A stretch of 64,000 bases of DNA. It comes from Pseudobutyrivibrio sp. YE44 (lineage in GTDB: Bacteria; Bacillota; Clostridia; Lachnospirales; Lachnospiraceae). The DNA lies in NCBI RefSeq assembly GCF_900104335.1, contig NZ_FMXT01000001.1:1-64000 (forward strand), given 5' to 3'. Shown piece after piece: positions 32,725 through 41,656 of this stretch. The notes below the pieces were generated by a model, which saw only the letters and a program-made list of their open reading frames with translations, made no database searches and was not told the DNA's origin. The position numbers and the translations under genes are program-made. The first letter of the stretch is position 1. Each line of letters begins with the position of its first letter.

Positions 32725-33474
32725 ATGGAAGAAAGTAGAATTGTAGAAGGAAGAAATGCAGTACTTGAAGCTTTTCGCTCAGGTAAAACAATAGACAGAT
32801 TGTTTGTGCTAGATGGTTGCAAGGATGGCCCAATCCAGACCATTCTTCGTGAAGCTAAGAAAAGCAAGGATACTGTTATAAGCTTTGTTAAGAAGGAACG
32901 TCTTGATCAGCTTTCAGAGACTGGAAAGCACCAGGGGGTTATCGCTTATGCTGCAAGCTATGAATACGCTGAGCTTGAAGATATTCTTGCAAAGGCTGAA
33001 GAAAAGGGTGAGGATCCATTTATCATCATCCTTGATAATATTGAAGATCCACATAATCTTGGTGCAATCATCCGTACAGCTAACCAGGCTGGTGCACATG
33101 GTGTGGTTATACCAAAGCATAGAGCGGTAGGCCTTACAGCTACTGTAGCTAAGGCATCAGCAGGAGCTATCAACTATACTCCTGTAGCTAAGGTGACAAA
33201 CATCTCGAAGACTATGGAAGAGCTTAAGGAAAAGGGAATGTGGTTTGTATGTGCAGATATGGGCGGCACAGAAATGTACAACCTTAACCTTACAGGTTCT
33301 ATTGGCCTAGTGATTGGTAACGAAGGTCATGGTGTTTCAGACTTAGTGAAGAAAAACTGTGACATGATTGCAAGCATTCCTATGTTTGGAGATATTGATT
33401 CTCTTAATGCTTCTGTTGCTTGCGGCGTTTTAGCCTACGAAGTGGTAAGACAAAGAATAAATAAGGCAAAATAA
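32725..33474 (+). CDS. rlmB: 23S rRNA (guanosine-2'-O)-methyltransferase, RlmB/TrmH type
   Basis: A 249-residue SpoU methyltransferase. Residues 1-75 form the N-terminal substrate-binding domain (IVEGRNAVLEAFRSGKTIDRLFVL). The SPOUT domain carries motif 1 ILDNIEDPHNLGAIIRTANQAGAHGV, motif 2 LVIGNEGHGVS and motif 3 IPMFGDIDSLNASVACGVLAYE, i.e. the knotted AdoMet site. The ATG MEESRIVEG is preferred with AGGA eleven bases upstream; a GTG 30 bases earlier is also open. One base before the sigma factor frame. Confidence 0.93.
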   Translation: MEESRIVEGRNAVLEAFRSGKTIDRLFVLDGCKDGPIQTILREAKKSKDTVISFVKKERLDQLSETGKHQGVIAYAASYEYAELEDILAKAEEKGEDPFIIILDNIEDPHNLGAIIRTANQAGAHGVVIPKHRAVGLTATVAKASAGAINYTPVAKVTNISKTMEELKEKGMWFVCADMGGTEMYNLNLTGSIGLVIGNEGHGVSDLVKKNCDMIASIPMFGDIDSLNASVACGVLAYEVVRQRINKAK

Positions 33475-33495
33475 TTGGATTCTAAGGAGTTAAGG

Positions 33496-34083
33496 ATGGA
33501 CCTAAGACAGGAATACATCAAGCTTTCAGATGAACAATTAGTTAAAAAATATCAGGACGGCGACCAGGCTGTCCTGAATTATATATGTGAAAAATATAAA
33601 CCTCTTGTGTTGAAAAACTCCAAAAAGTATTTTCTTGTTGGTGGAGAAAACGAGGATTTAATTCAGGAGGGGATGATTGGTCTATTTGGGGCAATCGGAG
33701 ATTATGATGTTCGGTCGGAAGTTACATTTTTTCACTTTGCGGAGCTTTGTATCGATAGACAGATGATAAAGGCTATTGAGGCTAGTAATAGAAAAAAGCA
33801 TGCTCCGTTAAATGCCTATGTTTCGCTGTATGATGAGGAAGGCGGCGATGGAGGAGATGTGGCTACCACGGTAGATGACCCTGCAGAACTAATTATTGAG
33901 GCGGAGGAGAATAGCTCTCTGATGGATAGACTAAAAAAAGCGCTTTCTCCTATGGAACAAAAGGTCTTTGATTTATATATGCAGGATTTCGACTACAAAG
34001 AAATAGCTGCAAAGCTTGATAAAAGTGAAAAATCAATAGATAATACCTTAACAAGGATTAAACAAAAAGCACGAGCTCTTTAA
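33496..34083 (+). CDS. sigH: SigH-like RNA polymerase sigma factor
   Basis: A 195-residue sigma-70 family factor. Region 2 covers about 25-95 (CEKYKPLVLKNSKKYFLVGGENEDLIQEGMIGLFGAIGDYD, then FAELCIDRQMIKAIEASNRKKHAPLNAYVSL). Region 4 is in the last 55 residues (LSPMEQKVFDLYMQDFDYKEIAAKLDKSEKSIDNTLTRIKQKA). The wording is that of Bacillus SigH (Spo0H), and the position after cysS-mrnC-rlmB supports it. AAGGAG seven bases upstream selects the ATG; a TTG 21 bases earlier overlaps the site. Its stop lies inside a bidirectional terminator. Confidence 0.9.
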   Translation: MDLRQEYIKLSDEQLVKKYQDGDQAVLNYICEKYKPLVLKNSKKYFLVGGENEDLIQEGMIGLFGAIGDYDVRSEVTFFHFAELCIDRQMIKAIEASNRKKHAPLNAYVSLYDEEGGDGGDVATTVDDPAELIIEAEENSSLMDRLKKALSPMEQKVFDLYMQDFDYKEIAAKLDKSEKSIDNTLTRIKQKARAL

Positions 34084-34101
34084 AAGAACTCGTGCATTTT
34101 T
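34069..34101. terminator. Bidirectional terminator inside sigH and aroD ends
   Basis: GCACGAG (34069-34075) / CTCGTGC (34089-34095) with extra inner pairs. It has TTTTT on one side (34097-34101) and AAAAA on the other (34064-34068), so it works for both converging genes. The last codons of sigH and aroD lie within it. Confidence 0.85.
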
Positions 34102-34844
34102 GTTATTATGTTCGATAATTCATTTGCTGGAATTTGGCCAGGGGCTGAAGCGTGGCTGGCTGATCCGAAGGTGACGGCTGAGCCAAAGAACTCGCCGCAG
34201 ATTCTGCTAATCACACCGTTTCTTCCCATTGCCATGGTGATGATTGGTGTGGAAGAATAGGTGGAAGCCATTTCTTCTGTGGCGGCTAAAAGTGTTAGGA
34301 CATCAGTTTTATCAACAGGCATAACAGCAATCTTTGGAAGGTCTGCACCTAAGCTTTGCATTCTTTGGAGTCTGTTTACAATTTCTTTTTTTGCAGGTGT
34401 TCTTTCGAAGTCGTGATTTGAAACCACCACCTTGATTCCGTGAGCATGAGCCTCTTCGATGGTGGCTGTAACAAGCTCATCCCCCATGAAAAGTTCCACA
34501 TCTATCATGTCTACAAGTCCAGATATGATTATTCCATAGTTAAGTTTGTAGTAATCTTCTTTTGTGATTTCCTCTTCTCCACCTTCAATGGCGGTTCTAA
34601 AGGTGAAAAGAATGGGAACGTTATTAAGTATGGAACGAAGTTCCTTTAATATTTCAGTTATATAGGGAAGGTCTAGCGGGTTATCAAGCCAATCTACACG
34701 CCATTCTACAAAGTCATAATTTATATCTGATAAGGATTTTGCAACTTCTAAAACTTCCTCTCTGGTTTTGCCAATGATTGGAACACAAATTTTAGGAATT
34801 CCATCCCCGATTATTAAGTCTCGCACCTTAACTAGTTTGTCCAT
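34080..34844 (-). CDS. aroD: 3-dehydroquinate dehydratase, type I
   Basis: A 254-residue type I enzyme of the shikimate pathway, using a Schiff-base lysine. Seen: VEWRVDWLDN (substrate-binding Glu/Arg), VVSNHDF (catalytic His), KIAVMP (lysine), and MGRNGVISR near the C-terminus followed by FGSASHASAPGQIP. AAGGAGCGG precedes the ATG. It converges on sigH, overlapping by 4 bases, and diverges from aroK, the next enzyme but two in the same pathway. Confidence 0.95.
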   Translation of the reverse strand: MDKLVKVRDLIIGDGIPKICVPIIGKTREEVLEVAKSLSDINYDFVEWRVDWLDNPLDLPYITEILKELRSILNNVPILFTFRTAIEGGEEEITKEDYYKLNYGIIISGLVDMIDVELFMGDELVTATIEEAHAHGIKVVVSNHDFERTPAKKEIVNRLQRMQSLGADLPKIAVMPVDKTDVLTLLAATEEMASTYSSTPIITMAMGRNGVISRICGEFFGSAVTFGSASHASAPGQIPANELSNIITKMHEFF

Positions 34845-35007
34845 ATAGCCGCTCCTTTTCGTGTGATTGTAAAAGCTTTTTTAAGAGATTAGCACAATTA
34901 ATCCATAAAAAAAAGCAATCTCTTTTATTTTGTAAAAATATTTGCTAGTATTACTGTGATTTACATAAAAACTGCAATTAACAGGCATAAAGACTTGCGA
35001 GGTAAAT

Positions 35008-35514
35008 ATGGCTAACATTTTTCTGATTGGATTTATGGGAACTGGAAAATCATCAATTGCTTCCTATATTGGAGAGCATTTTGGAATGTCAGTGGTTGAG
35101 ATGGATGAGACCATTGAGGCCAATGAAAAAATGAGTATCAAAGATATTTTTGCAGAAAAGGGAGAAGCATACTTCAGGAATTTGGAAACTGATCTCCTTA
35201 GAAAAATAGGCCAGGGGGACAACACTGTTGTATCTTGTGGCGGTGGTGTTCCTATGCGTGAGGAAAATATTAAGGTTATGAAGGAAAGCGGTGTTACAGT
35301 ATTGCTTACTGCTGAACCGGAAATCATATATAAAAGAGTATGCAAAAGTAATAATCGACCTCTATTAAATGATAATATGTCTGTAGAATATATAGCTGAT
35401 CTTCTAGGACAGAGACGCGAGAAATATGAGAAGGCAGCAGATTTTTCTGTTACTACTGATGATAGGGACAAAAGGGATATCGCTCAAGAGATTATTCACA
35501 GAATAGCCAAATAG
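35008..35514 (+). CDS. aroK: Shikimate kinase
   Basis: A 168-residue P-loop kinase that phosphorylates shikimate. Walker A is GFMGTGKSS (residues 8-16). Substrate residues: MDETIEANEKMSIKDIFAEKGEAYFRNLE (DxD-type D and arginine), CGGGVPMREEN (glycine triplet), RPLL in the lid. Both shikimate kinase and type I AroD lie together but in opposite directions. Confidence 0.93.
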   Translation: MANIFLIGFMGTGKSSIASYIGEHFGMSVVEMDETIEANEKMSIKDIFAEKGEAYFRNLETDLLRKIGQGDNTVVSCGGGVPMREENIKVMKESGVTVLLTAEPEIIYKRVCKSNNRPLLNDNMSVEYIADLLGQRREKYEKAADFSVTTDDRDKRDIAQEIIHRIAK

Positions 35515-35563
35515 TGTTGGTAAAATAAACTTGTTGTTATGATAATAATGGAGTTGTTAATCT

Positions 35564-37018
35564 ATGAAATCGAAAATTCGAAAGAACTCAGTCTTTATCG
35601 CGAATTTCATAGTCCTCTTTCTGATTCTGGTAACCTATTTATCTATTCAGATTAATGAAATAGAGTTTTATAGGCAGATGGCTTATGACGAGGCTATTAA
35701 GGATGCTGAACTGACTGCTAGAGATATCAATGACAGCTTGAACGGTTTTGTAATTGAACAGCGTGTGGTATCTCAGATGATGTCTAATGACATGTTCCTA
35801 AAAGAATGGTGCCATTCTGAAACCGGCGAGACTGCTGGACAGAACGTATATTCCTTGTACAGTTACCTTAGGGAATACAAAAACATCTATGGTTATGATG
35901 TTGTATTCTTTATTTCTGATTCTACCAAGAATTATTACTATGATGGTGGATTTAACAAGACTTTGGATGAAAACGATGATTTCGATTCTTGGTACTTTAA
36001 TTTTTTGACACTACATCAGCCTTATGATATGCAGGTGGATCATGATGAGGTAAATGATAATCAAGTCAGTTTGTTTGTTAACTGTCTGGTTCAGGATAAA
36101 GGCTTTCAAACTCTTGGCGTAGTTGGTGTTGGTAATAATATGAATAGTTTTCAACGCCAGGTTGCAGAGTACGAGAAAGAATACGGGGTGGAAATCAGTG
36201 TCGTAAATATTGGAAATGCACATAATTCCTTTAAGGGTAGCACAGGTTATTATAAAACTGCAGAACAGGTTGCAGAACAATTCGGAGTCTCTGAGGAAGA
36301 GCTATGTCAGAATGTAGGAGATGAAGGATTAAGCCTAACTAAGGATAATAGATGTATAAGCATTCAGCATAATAATGAATTAAACTGGAATATTATTGTT
36401 CAAAAGGATATTACCAATCGTATTAATTCTATTATGGATAGAGTTATAAAACGTTTTGGAATTGTTGCTTTGTTTATTGTTGTCTATATGGCCTTTAGTG
36501 TTACATTGATGCGTAAACTAAATCGACTTAATCGTAAAGCGGAAAATACAGATGATTTAACAGGCTTGCTAAATAACAAGATTTTTAGTGAGAATTTTGA
36601 ACGTGAGCGAAAGAAGAAAAATCACAAACAGATGACAGTATCTTTGTTTATGCTGGATGTTGATGATTTTAAAATCTTCAATGATACGTACGGACACCTA
36701 TATGGCAATACGGTATTGAAAATTGTTGCTGACGGACTTAAGGAAACAGTAGAAAATACTGGAGTGGTTGCCAGATGGGGTGGCGATGAGTTCATAGGCG
36801 TATATTTTGGTTCACCTGAAGAAACATTGGAGAAACTTAACAGTTTATTAGAAGAAATTAAAGGGATTGAAACTAATAAAACTATCACTTGTAGTTGTGG
36901 AATAGCTCAGGTTGATCTTAGTGAAAATCTAGAGAAAAATATGGGACGTGCAGATAAGGCTCTCTATACTTCGAAGGAAAATGGTAAAGGCCAATGCACT
37001 ATATATGAAAAGAAATAA
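35564..37018 (+). CDS. Membrane diguanylate cyclase
   Basis: A 484-residue protein. TM1 covers about 10-30. An extracellular Cache-like domain covers about 35-285 (IYGYDVVFFISDSTKNYYYDGG, VGNNMNSFQRQVAEYEKEYGVEISVV). TM2 covers about 298-315. GGDEF follows with DDLTGLLNNKIFSENF, MLDVDDFKIFNDTYGHLYGN and an intact RWGGDEFIGVYFG at about 405. It should make cyclic di-GMP. No RxxD inhibitory site is evident. Second GGDEF protein in the window, with a different sensor from the one at 23957. Confidence 0.92.
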   Translation: MKSKIRKNSVFIANFIVLFLILVTYLSIQINEIEFYRQMAYDEAIKDAELTARDINDSLNGFVIEQRVVSQMMSNDMFLKEWCHSETGETAGQNVYSLYSYLREYKNIYGYDVVFFISDSTKNYYYDGGFNKTLDENDDFDSWYFNFLTLHQPYDMQVDHDEVNDNQVSLFVNCLVQDKGFQTLGVVGVGNNMNSFQRQVAEYEKEYGVEISVVNIGNAHNSFKGSTGYYKTAEQVAEQFGVSEEELCQNVGDEGLSLTKDNRCISIQHNNELNWNIIVQKDITNRINSIMDRVIKRFGIVALFIVVYMAFSVTLMRKLNRLNRKAENTDDLTGLLNNKIFSENFERERKKKNHKQMTVSLFMLDVDDFKIFNDTYGHLYGNTVLKIVADGLKETVENTGVVARWGGDEFIGVYFGSPEETLEKLNSLLEEIKGIETNKTITCSCGIAQVDLSENLEKNMGRADKALYTSKENGKGQCTIYEKK

Positions 37019-37068
37019 AAAATCCTGTGTTCTATCTGAGAGGATAGAACACAGGATTTCTTTTTTGA
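37019..37068. terminator. Bidirectional terminator between GGDEF gene and hisK-like gene
   Basis: A perfect 16-bp stem AATCCTGTGTTCTATC / GATAGAACACAGGATT with a 6-nt loop. TTTTTT lies to the right and AAAAAA to the left. The last codons of the minus-strand gene are inside the stem. Confidence 0.93.
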
Positions 37069-37841
37069 TATACAGCATATTCTGTGAAGCCACATTCATT
37101 AAGGAAGTCTGGTAGAAAATCAAAATCTGCGGCGATGCCATCTGGGCTGTGAGCATCAGCTCCTATGGTGATAAGCTTACCGCCTAGTTCGTGATAGCGC
37201 TTTACAATATCCTTATGTGGATTTGGGTATTTCATTCCTTTGCTAAGAGCCTTTGAGTTAATCTCTAAGGCCTTATCTTTATTTACTATGATTTGAAGGA
37301 TTGCATCCACAATATCTTTATAAGGTTCATAGGTATTATTTTTAATAGATGAATCTTTTACATATCTGAAAGCATAATCCAGATGTCCTAGGGAATCGAA
37401 ATCAGTGAAGGTGTTAATGTTTTCTAAAATGCATTCATAGTAACGGGTTAGAAGCGCTTCTGGAGTGGTGTTTTCCCAGCTGCTATCAAAATATGGGTCA
37501 AGTCTGTCAATCAAATGAGTGCTTCCTATAATAAAGTCGAAAGGATATGCCTTTACAATTTCTTCGTTCTCGTTTTTTGCCCAAGGCTGAAGGCCAACCT
37601 CAAGGCCTGTGAGTATGGTGAACTCGTCGGTGGAATTTTCGAGAGCAAGCTTATGATGCGTAGGATAGTAGTTTTCTATATCTAAATCGAAGAAACCATA
37701 TTCCTGGGGATATCCTAAATCTAAATGGTCGGTGAAGGTGATACCTCTAAGACCTTTGGCTTTTGCTACATTAATCATATCTAGTGGATCAGCCTCGGAA
37801 TCTCCAGAAAAGTTACAGTGCATGTGATTATCCCAAAACAT
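37032..37841 (-). CDS. hisK: PHP-type histidinol-phosphatase family protein
   Basis: A 269-residue PHP-domain phosphoesterase of the HisJ/HisK kind. Metal-binding motifs: DNHMHCNFSGD (N-terminal His pair), TFTDHLD, GSTHLI, and C-terminal DAHSPDGIA. Such enzymes remove phosphate from histidinol phosphate in histidine synthesis, though some family members act on other phosphates; no his genes are near to confirm. AAGGAGGT precedes the ATG. It diverges from gapA. Confidence 0.87.
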   Translation of the reverse strand: MFWDNHMHCNFSGDSEADPLDMINVAKAKGLRGITFTDHLDLGYPQEYGFFDLDIENYYPTHHKLALENSTDEFTILTGLEVGLQPWAKNENEEIVKAYPFDFIIGSTHLIDRLDPYFDSSWENTTPEALLTRYYECILENINTFTDFDSLGHLDYAFRYVKDSSIKNNTYEPYKDIVDAILQIIVNKDKALEINSKALSKGMKYPNPHKDIVKRYHELGGKLITIGADAHSPDGIAADFDFLPDFLNECGFTEYAVYQKRNPVFYPLR

Positions 37842-37995
37842 AAGCTACCTCCTTGTTGTCTACGAATTAGTTTCTAATAATATAAATGATATAACCCAAA
37901 GTGGCAAGGTTATAGCGTTTTGTTATACAAAGTAACAATGTTTGGCGACTTATTTTGGCAGATTGAGAAAATTTTAACAATATTTTGATTTGGGG

Positions 37996-38024
37996 TTGAA
38001 TTATAGAATCATATTGTTTAAAAT
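37996..38024 (+). promoter_or_regulatory. Promoter of gapA
   Basis: TTGAAT (37996-38001), 17-bp spacer, TAAAAT (38019-38024). A dyad TTGTTA / TAACAA (37920-37938) lies upstream and might bind a regulator, but it is weak evidence. Confidence 0.65.
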
Positions 38025-38097
38025 GAAATGCATACGGGGCGAAATTTTGAAAGCCCTAGAAAATTTATTTTAAAAGAATCTTTAGGAGGATTTAAAA

Positions 38098-39114
38098 ATG
38101 GCAGTAAGAGTAGCAATCAACGGTTTTGGCCGTATCGGACGTCTTGCATTCCGTCAGATGTTCGGAGCAGAAGGTTACGAAGTAGTAGCAATCAACGACT
38201 TAACTAGCCCAAAGATGTTAGCACATCTTTTAAAGTATGATTCATCACAGGGAAAGTATGAGCATGCTGATGAGGTTTCTTCAACAGATGATTCAATCAT
38301 CGTATGTGGTAAGGAAATCAAGATTTATGCATTCCCAGATGCAAACAATTGCCCATGGGGTGACCTTAAGGTTGACGTAGTTCTTGAGTGTTCAGGATTC
38401 TACACATCAAAGGAAAAGGCACAGGCTCATATCAATGCAGGTGCTAGAAAGGTTGTTATCTCTGCTCCAGCAGGAAACGATCTTCCTACAATCGTTTACA
38501 ATACAAACCACACAACACTTAAGGCAGATGATACAATCATCTCAGCAGCTTCATGTACAACAAACTGCTTAGCACCAATGGCTGACGCACTTAACAAGTA
38601 CGCTCCAATCCAGTCTGGTATCATGGTAACAATCCATGCTTACACAGGTGATCAGATGACACTTGATGGCCCACAGAGAAAGGGTGATCTTCGTCGTTCA
38701 CGTGCAGCAGCAGTTAACATCGTTCCTAACTCAACAGGTGCAGCTAAGGCTATCGGTCTTGTTATCCCAGAGCTTAACGGAAAGCTTATCGGATCTGCTC
38801 AGCGTGTTCCTACACCAACAGGTTCTACAACAATCCTTACAGCAGTTGTAAACAAGAAGGACGTTACAGTTGAGGGTATCAACGCAGCTATGAAGGCAGC
38901 AGCTAACGAGTCATTCGGTTACAACGAGGATGAAATCGTTTCTTCAGATATCGTAGGTATGAGATTTGGTTCTCTCTTCGATGCTACACAGACAATGGTT
39001 TCTAAGGTTTCTGATGATCAGTACGAGGTACAGGTTGTTTCTTGGTATGACAACGAGAACAGCTACACATCACAGATGGTTCGTACAATCAAGTACTTCT
39101 CAGAGTTAGCTTAA
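38098..39114 (+). CDS. gapA: Glyceraldehyde-3-phosphate dehydrogenase, type I
   Basis: A 338-residue NAD-dependent enzyme. NAD-binding [15 protein letters not shown] at residues 6-20, catalytic Cys153 in [12 protein letters not shown] with His in [10 protein letters not shown], and the usual [15 protein letters not shown] near the end. AGGAGG precedes the ATG. Codon use is strongly biased (highly expressed). A terminator-like hairpin separates it from pgk, so pgk may be read through at lower level. Confidence 0.97.
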   Translation: MAVRVAINGFGRIGRLAFRQMFGAEGYEVVAINDLTSPKMLAHLLKYDSSQGKYEHADEVSSTDDSIIVCGKEIKIYAFPDANNCPWGDLKVDVVLECSGFYTSKEKAQAHINAGARKVVISAPAGNDLPTIVYNTNHTTLKADDTIISAASCTTNCLAPMADALNKYAPIQSGIMVTIHAYTGDQMTLDGPQRKGDLRRSRAAAVNIVPNSTGAAKAIGLVIPELNGKLIGSAQRVPTPTGSTTILTAVVNKKDVTVEGINAAMKAAANESFGYNEDEIVSSDIVGMRFGSLFDATQTMVSKVSDDQYEVQVVSWYDNENSYTSQMVRTIKYFSELA

Positions 39115-39138
39115 TTCGTTTTTACGAATACGACTTTT

Positions 39139-39174
39139 TAGGGGTCCGGTCCAATTGGACCGAACCCCTTTTTG
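39139..39174 (+). terminator. Terminator between gapA and pgk
   Basis: GGGGTCCGGTCC / GGACCGAACCCC, an interrupted GC-rich stem with an AATT loop region, followed by TTTTTG. It ends only 22 bases before the pgk ATG, so it may set the gapA:pgk ratio. Confidence 0.75.
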
Positions 39175-39195
39175 TATTTAAGGAGGAATAAAAAA

Positions 39196-40419
39196 ATGGC
39201 ATTAAACAAGAAGACAGTTGATGATATCAACGTAAAGGGCCGTCGCGTACTTGTTCGTTGCGATTTCAACGTACCACTTAAGGCTGGTGAAATCACAGAT
39301 GATACACGTATCAAGGCAGCTCTTCCTACAATTAACAAGCTTATCGCTGATGGTGGAAAGGTTATCCTTTGCTCACATCTTGGTAAGGTAAAGAATGGTC
39401 CTAACGAGGGCGAGTCACTTGCTCCAGTTGCAAAGCGTCTTTCAGAGAAGCTTGGCAAGGAAGTTACATTTGTTTCTGATTACAATGTAACAGGTGAGGC
39501 TGCTACAAAGGCAGTTGAGGCTATGAAGGAAGGAGACGTAGTTCTTCTTCAGAATACTCGTTTCCGTGGCGAGGAAGAGACAAAGAACGGTGAGGCATTC
39601 TCTAAGGAACTTGCTGATCTTGCTGATGATTATGTATGCGACGCTTTCGGTTCATCACACAGAGCTCACGCTTCTGTAGCTGGTGTTACAAAGTTCATCA
39701 CAGCTAAGGGTGGTTCTAACGTAGTTGGATACCTTATGCAGAAGGAAATCGACTTCCTTGGCAACGCTGTTGAGACTCCAGTACGTCCATTCGTAGCAAT
39801 TCTCGGTGGTGCAAAGGTAGCTGATAAGCTTAACGTTATCAACAACCTTCTTGAGAAGTGTGACACACTTATCATCGGTGGTGGTATGTCATACACATTC
39901 CAGAAGGCTATGGGATATGAAATCGGTACATCACTTTGTGATGAGACAAAGCTTGATTACTGTAAGGAAATGCTTGAGAAGGCTAAGAGCATGGGTAAGG
40001 AGATTCTCCTTCCAGTTGATGCTGTTACAATCGCTGAGTTCCCAGATCCAATCGATGCTCCTGTTGAGACAGTAGTATACGATAAGGAGAACATGCCAGC
40101 TGATAGAATGGGTTGCGATATCGGACCTAAGACAGTTGAAATCTTCTCAGAGAAGGTTAAGACAGCTAAGACAGTTCTTTGGAACGGACCAATGGGTCTT
40201 TTCGAGAACCCAGCACTTGCTGTAGGTACAGAGTCTGTAGCTAAGGCTCTTGCTGAGACAGATGCTACAACAATCATCGGTGGTGGTGATTCAGCAGCAG
40301 CTGTTAACCAGATGGGATTTGCTGACAAGATGAGCCACATCTCTACAGGTGGTGGTGCATCACTTGAGTTCTTGGAAGGAAAAGAACTTCCAGGTGTTTA
40401 TGCTGCTGACGATAAGTAA
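39196..40419 (+). CDS. pgk: Phosphoglycerate kinase
   Basis: A 407-residue kinase of lower glycolysis, making ATP from 1,3-bisphosphoglycerate. [23 protein letters not shown] and [12 protein letters not shown] make the N-terminal substrate site. The nucleotide site shows [12 protein letters not shown] and [13 protein letters not shown]. It ends [30 protein letters not shown] sets the ATG; a TTG earlier overlaps the site. Highly expressed codon use. Confidence 0.97.
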   Translation: MALNKKTVDDINVKGRRVLVRCDFNVPLKAGEITDDTRIKAALPTINKLIADGGKVILCSHLGKVKNGPNEGESLAPVAKRLSEKLGKEVTFVSDYNVTGEAATKAVEAMKEGDVVLLQNTRFRGEEETKNGEAFSKELADLADDYVCDAFGSSHRAHASVAGVTKFITAKGGSNVVGYLMQKEIDFLGNAVETPVRPFVAILGGAKVADKLNVINNLLEKCDTLIIGGGMSYTFQKAMGYEIGTSLCDETKLDYCKEMLEKAKSMGKEILLPVDAVTIAEFPDPIDAPVETVVYDKENMPADRMGCDIGPKTVEIFSEKVKTAKTVLWNGPMGLFENPALAVGTESVAKALAETDATTIIGGGDSAAAVNQMGFADKMSHISTGGGASLEFLEGKELPGVYAADDK

Positions 40420-40448
40420 AATTCGTCTTTTTCAAAAATTTCTGCGTT

Positions 40449-40491
40449 AATTAGTATTCGCTGTACGTCTGTGTACAGCTTCATACTAATT
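40449..40491 (+). repeat. Strong hairpin after pgk
   Basis: AATTAGTAT (40449-40457) pairs with ATACTAATT (40483-40491), and inside it GCTGTAC (40460-40466) pairs with GTACAGC (40473-40479). No T-run follows directly, so it may protect or end the pgk transcript rather than be a standard terminator. Confidence 0.6.
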
Positions 40492-40543
40492 GCCTTGCAA
40501 TTTTAGAAAAATACTAGAATTTTTAAAATAATACTTAAAAGTA

Positions 40544-40694
40544 GCCTATGCCCAAGAGAATAAAACATACTCGTATCAGACCTTGATGAGCCGTCCCTAC
40601 TTAGATGGCACGAAGTGGCATCTTATGTAGGGCAACGAGCGAATAAGAGCGCAAGCGTGTCTGAGAGAGTGTGTGTTATTCTGAGGGAATAGGC
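40544..40694 (+). ncRNA. Large closed structured RNA in tpiA leader (unrecognised)
   Basis: The 5' arm, GCCTAT (40544-40549), CCC (40551-40553), AGAATAAAACATACTC (40557-40572) and TCAGA (40576-40580), pairs in order with TCTGA (40660-40664), GAGTGTGTGTTATTCT (40667-40682, one A-G mismatch), GGG (40685-40687) and ATAGGC (40689-40694). The domain tip is a second helix: CCCTAC (40595-40600) / GTAGGG (40627-40632), enclosing AGATG / CATCT. Unpaired stretches lie on both sides between them. It ends six bases before the AAAGGG ribosome-binding site of tpiA. No known riboswitch consensus was recognised; the rod with central bubble recalls 6S-type RNA. Confidence 0.6.
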
Positions 40695-40711
40695 GAGAGA
40701 AAGGGTTAATT

Positions 40712-41458
40712 ATGGCAAGAAGAAGAATTATTGCCGGCAACTGGAAGATGAACATTACACCTTCTGAGGCTGTAAAGCTTGTTGCTGAGCTTAAGGATTT
40801 AGTAAAGAATGATGATGTAGACGTAGTTTACTGCGTACCTGCAATCGATATTGTTCCTGTAGTAGAGGCTGTTAAGGGCACAAACGTAAACGTTGGTGCT
40901 GAGAACTTCTACATCGAGGATAAGGGCGCTTTCACAGGCGAGATTTCAGCTCCTATGCTTGTAGACGCTGGTGTTAAGTACGTTATCATGGGACACTCTG
41001 AGAGAAGAGATATCTTTGGTGAGGATGATATCCTTATCAATGCAAAGGTTAAGAAGGCATTTGCTGCTGGTCTTACACCAATCCTTTGCTGTGGTGAGTC
41101 ACTTGCACTTCGCAAGGCTGGCACATACAAGGAGTGGATCGAGAGACAGATTACTTGGGATCTTACAGGTGTTACAGCTGACCAGGTTAAGAACCTTGTT
41201 ATCGCTTACGAGCCAATCTGGGCTATCGGAACAGGTGAGACAGCTACAGCTGATCAGGCTGAAGAGGTTTGTGCATTCATCCGTGAGCTTATTGCTAAGC
41301 TTTATGATGGTGCTACAGCAGAGGCTGTTCGTATTCAGTACGGCGGATCTATGAATGCTGGTAACGCTGCAGAGCTTCTCAGCAAGCCAAACATCGATGG
41401 TGGTCTTATCGGTGGTGCTTCACTTAAGCCAGACTTCGGCAAGATTGTAAATGCTTAA
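40712..41458 (+). CDS. tpiA: Triosephosphate isomerase
   Basis: A 248-residue TIM-barrel enzyme interconverting dihydroxyacetone phosphate and glyceraldehyde 3-phosphate. GNWKMN (K13), GHSERR (catalytic His about 96), [14 protein letters not shown] (catalytic Glu about 168 and the flexible loop) and [16 protein letters not shown] are all intact. Unlike gapA and pgk it has a long folded leader, so it may be regulated separately. A terminator follows. Confidence 0.97.
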   Translation: MARRRIIAGNWKMNITPSEAVKLVAELKDLVKNDDVDVVYCVPAIDIVPVVEAVKGTNVNVGAENFYIEDKGAFTGEISAPMLVDAGVKYVIMGHSERRDIFGEDDILINAKVKKAFAAGLTPILCCGESLALRKAGTYKEWIERQITWDLTGVTADQVKNLVIAYEPIWAIGTGETATADQAEEVCAFIRELIAKLYDGATAEAVRIQYGGSMNAGNAAELLSKPNIDGGLIGGASLKPDFGKIVNA

Positions 41459-41482
41459 TTAAAGACTCCTAAAGTTTTTATT

Positions 41483-41512
41483 GCGCACCGGCTTTTCGGT
41501 GCGCTATTTTTC
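41483..41512 (+). terminator. Terminator after tpiA
   Basis: GCGCACCG-gctttt-CGGTGCGC stem followed by TATTTTT. Confidence 0.9.
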
Positions 41513-41602
41513 TGCTTTTTTCTTATTGACAAATTTCACATAAGAATAGGACATTTGTCTGTTCTTTCATTGATTATTATAGTTTTATTCCACTATTTTT
41601 TA

Positions 41603-41611
41603 TGATATAAT
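41603..41611 (+). promoter_or_regulatory. Extended -10 promoter of Sel1 lipoprotein gene
   Basis: TG-A-TATAAT at 41603-41611. The -35 region is AT-rich with no good match, usual for extended -10 promoters. Confidence 0.55.
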
Positions 41612-41656
41612 TTGCGCTGATGGACAGTTTTGGTTCCATTGGACATTGGAGGTATT

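Noticed and set aside
35064-35471. Minus-strand open frame opposite aroK
   Set aside because: Antisense shadow of a well-conserved gene; no ribosome-binding site and serine-rich composition typical of shadows.
40581-40660. Hammerhead-like TGATGAG and GAA motifs in the tpiA leader RNA
   Set aside because: The conserved core (CUGAUGA, GAAA and cleavage triplet) is incomplete and helix order does not match a hammerhead.
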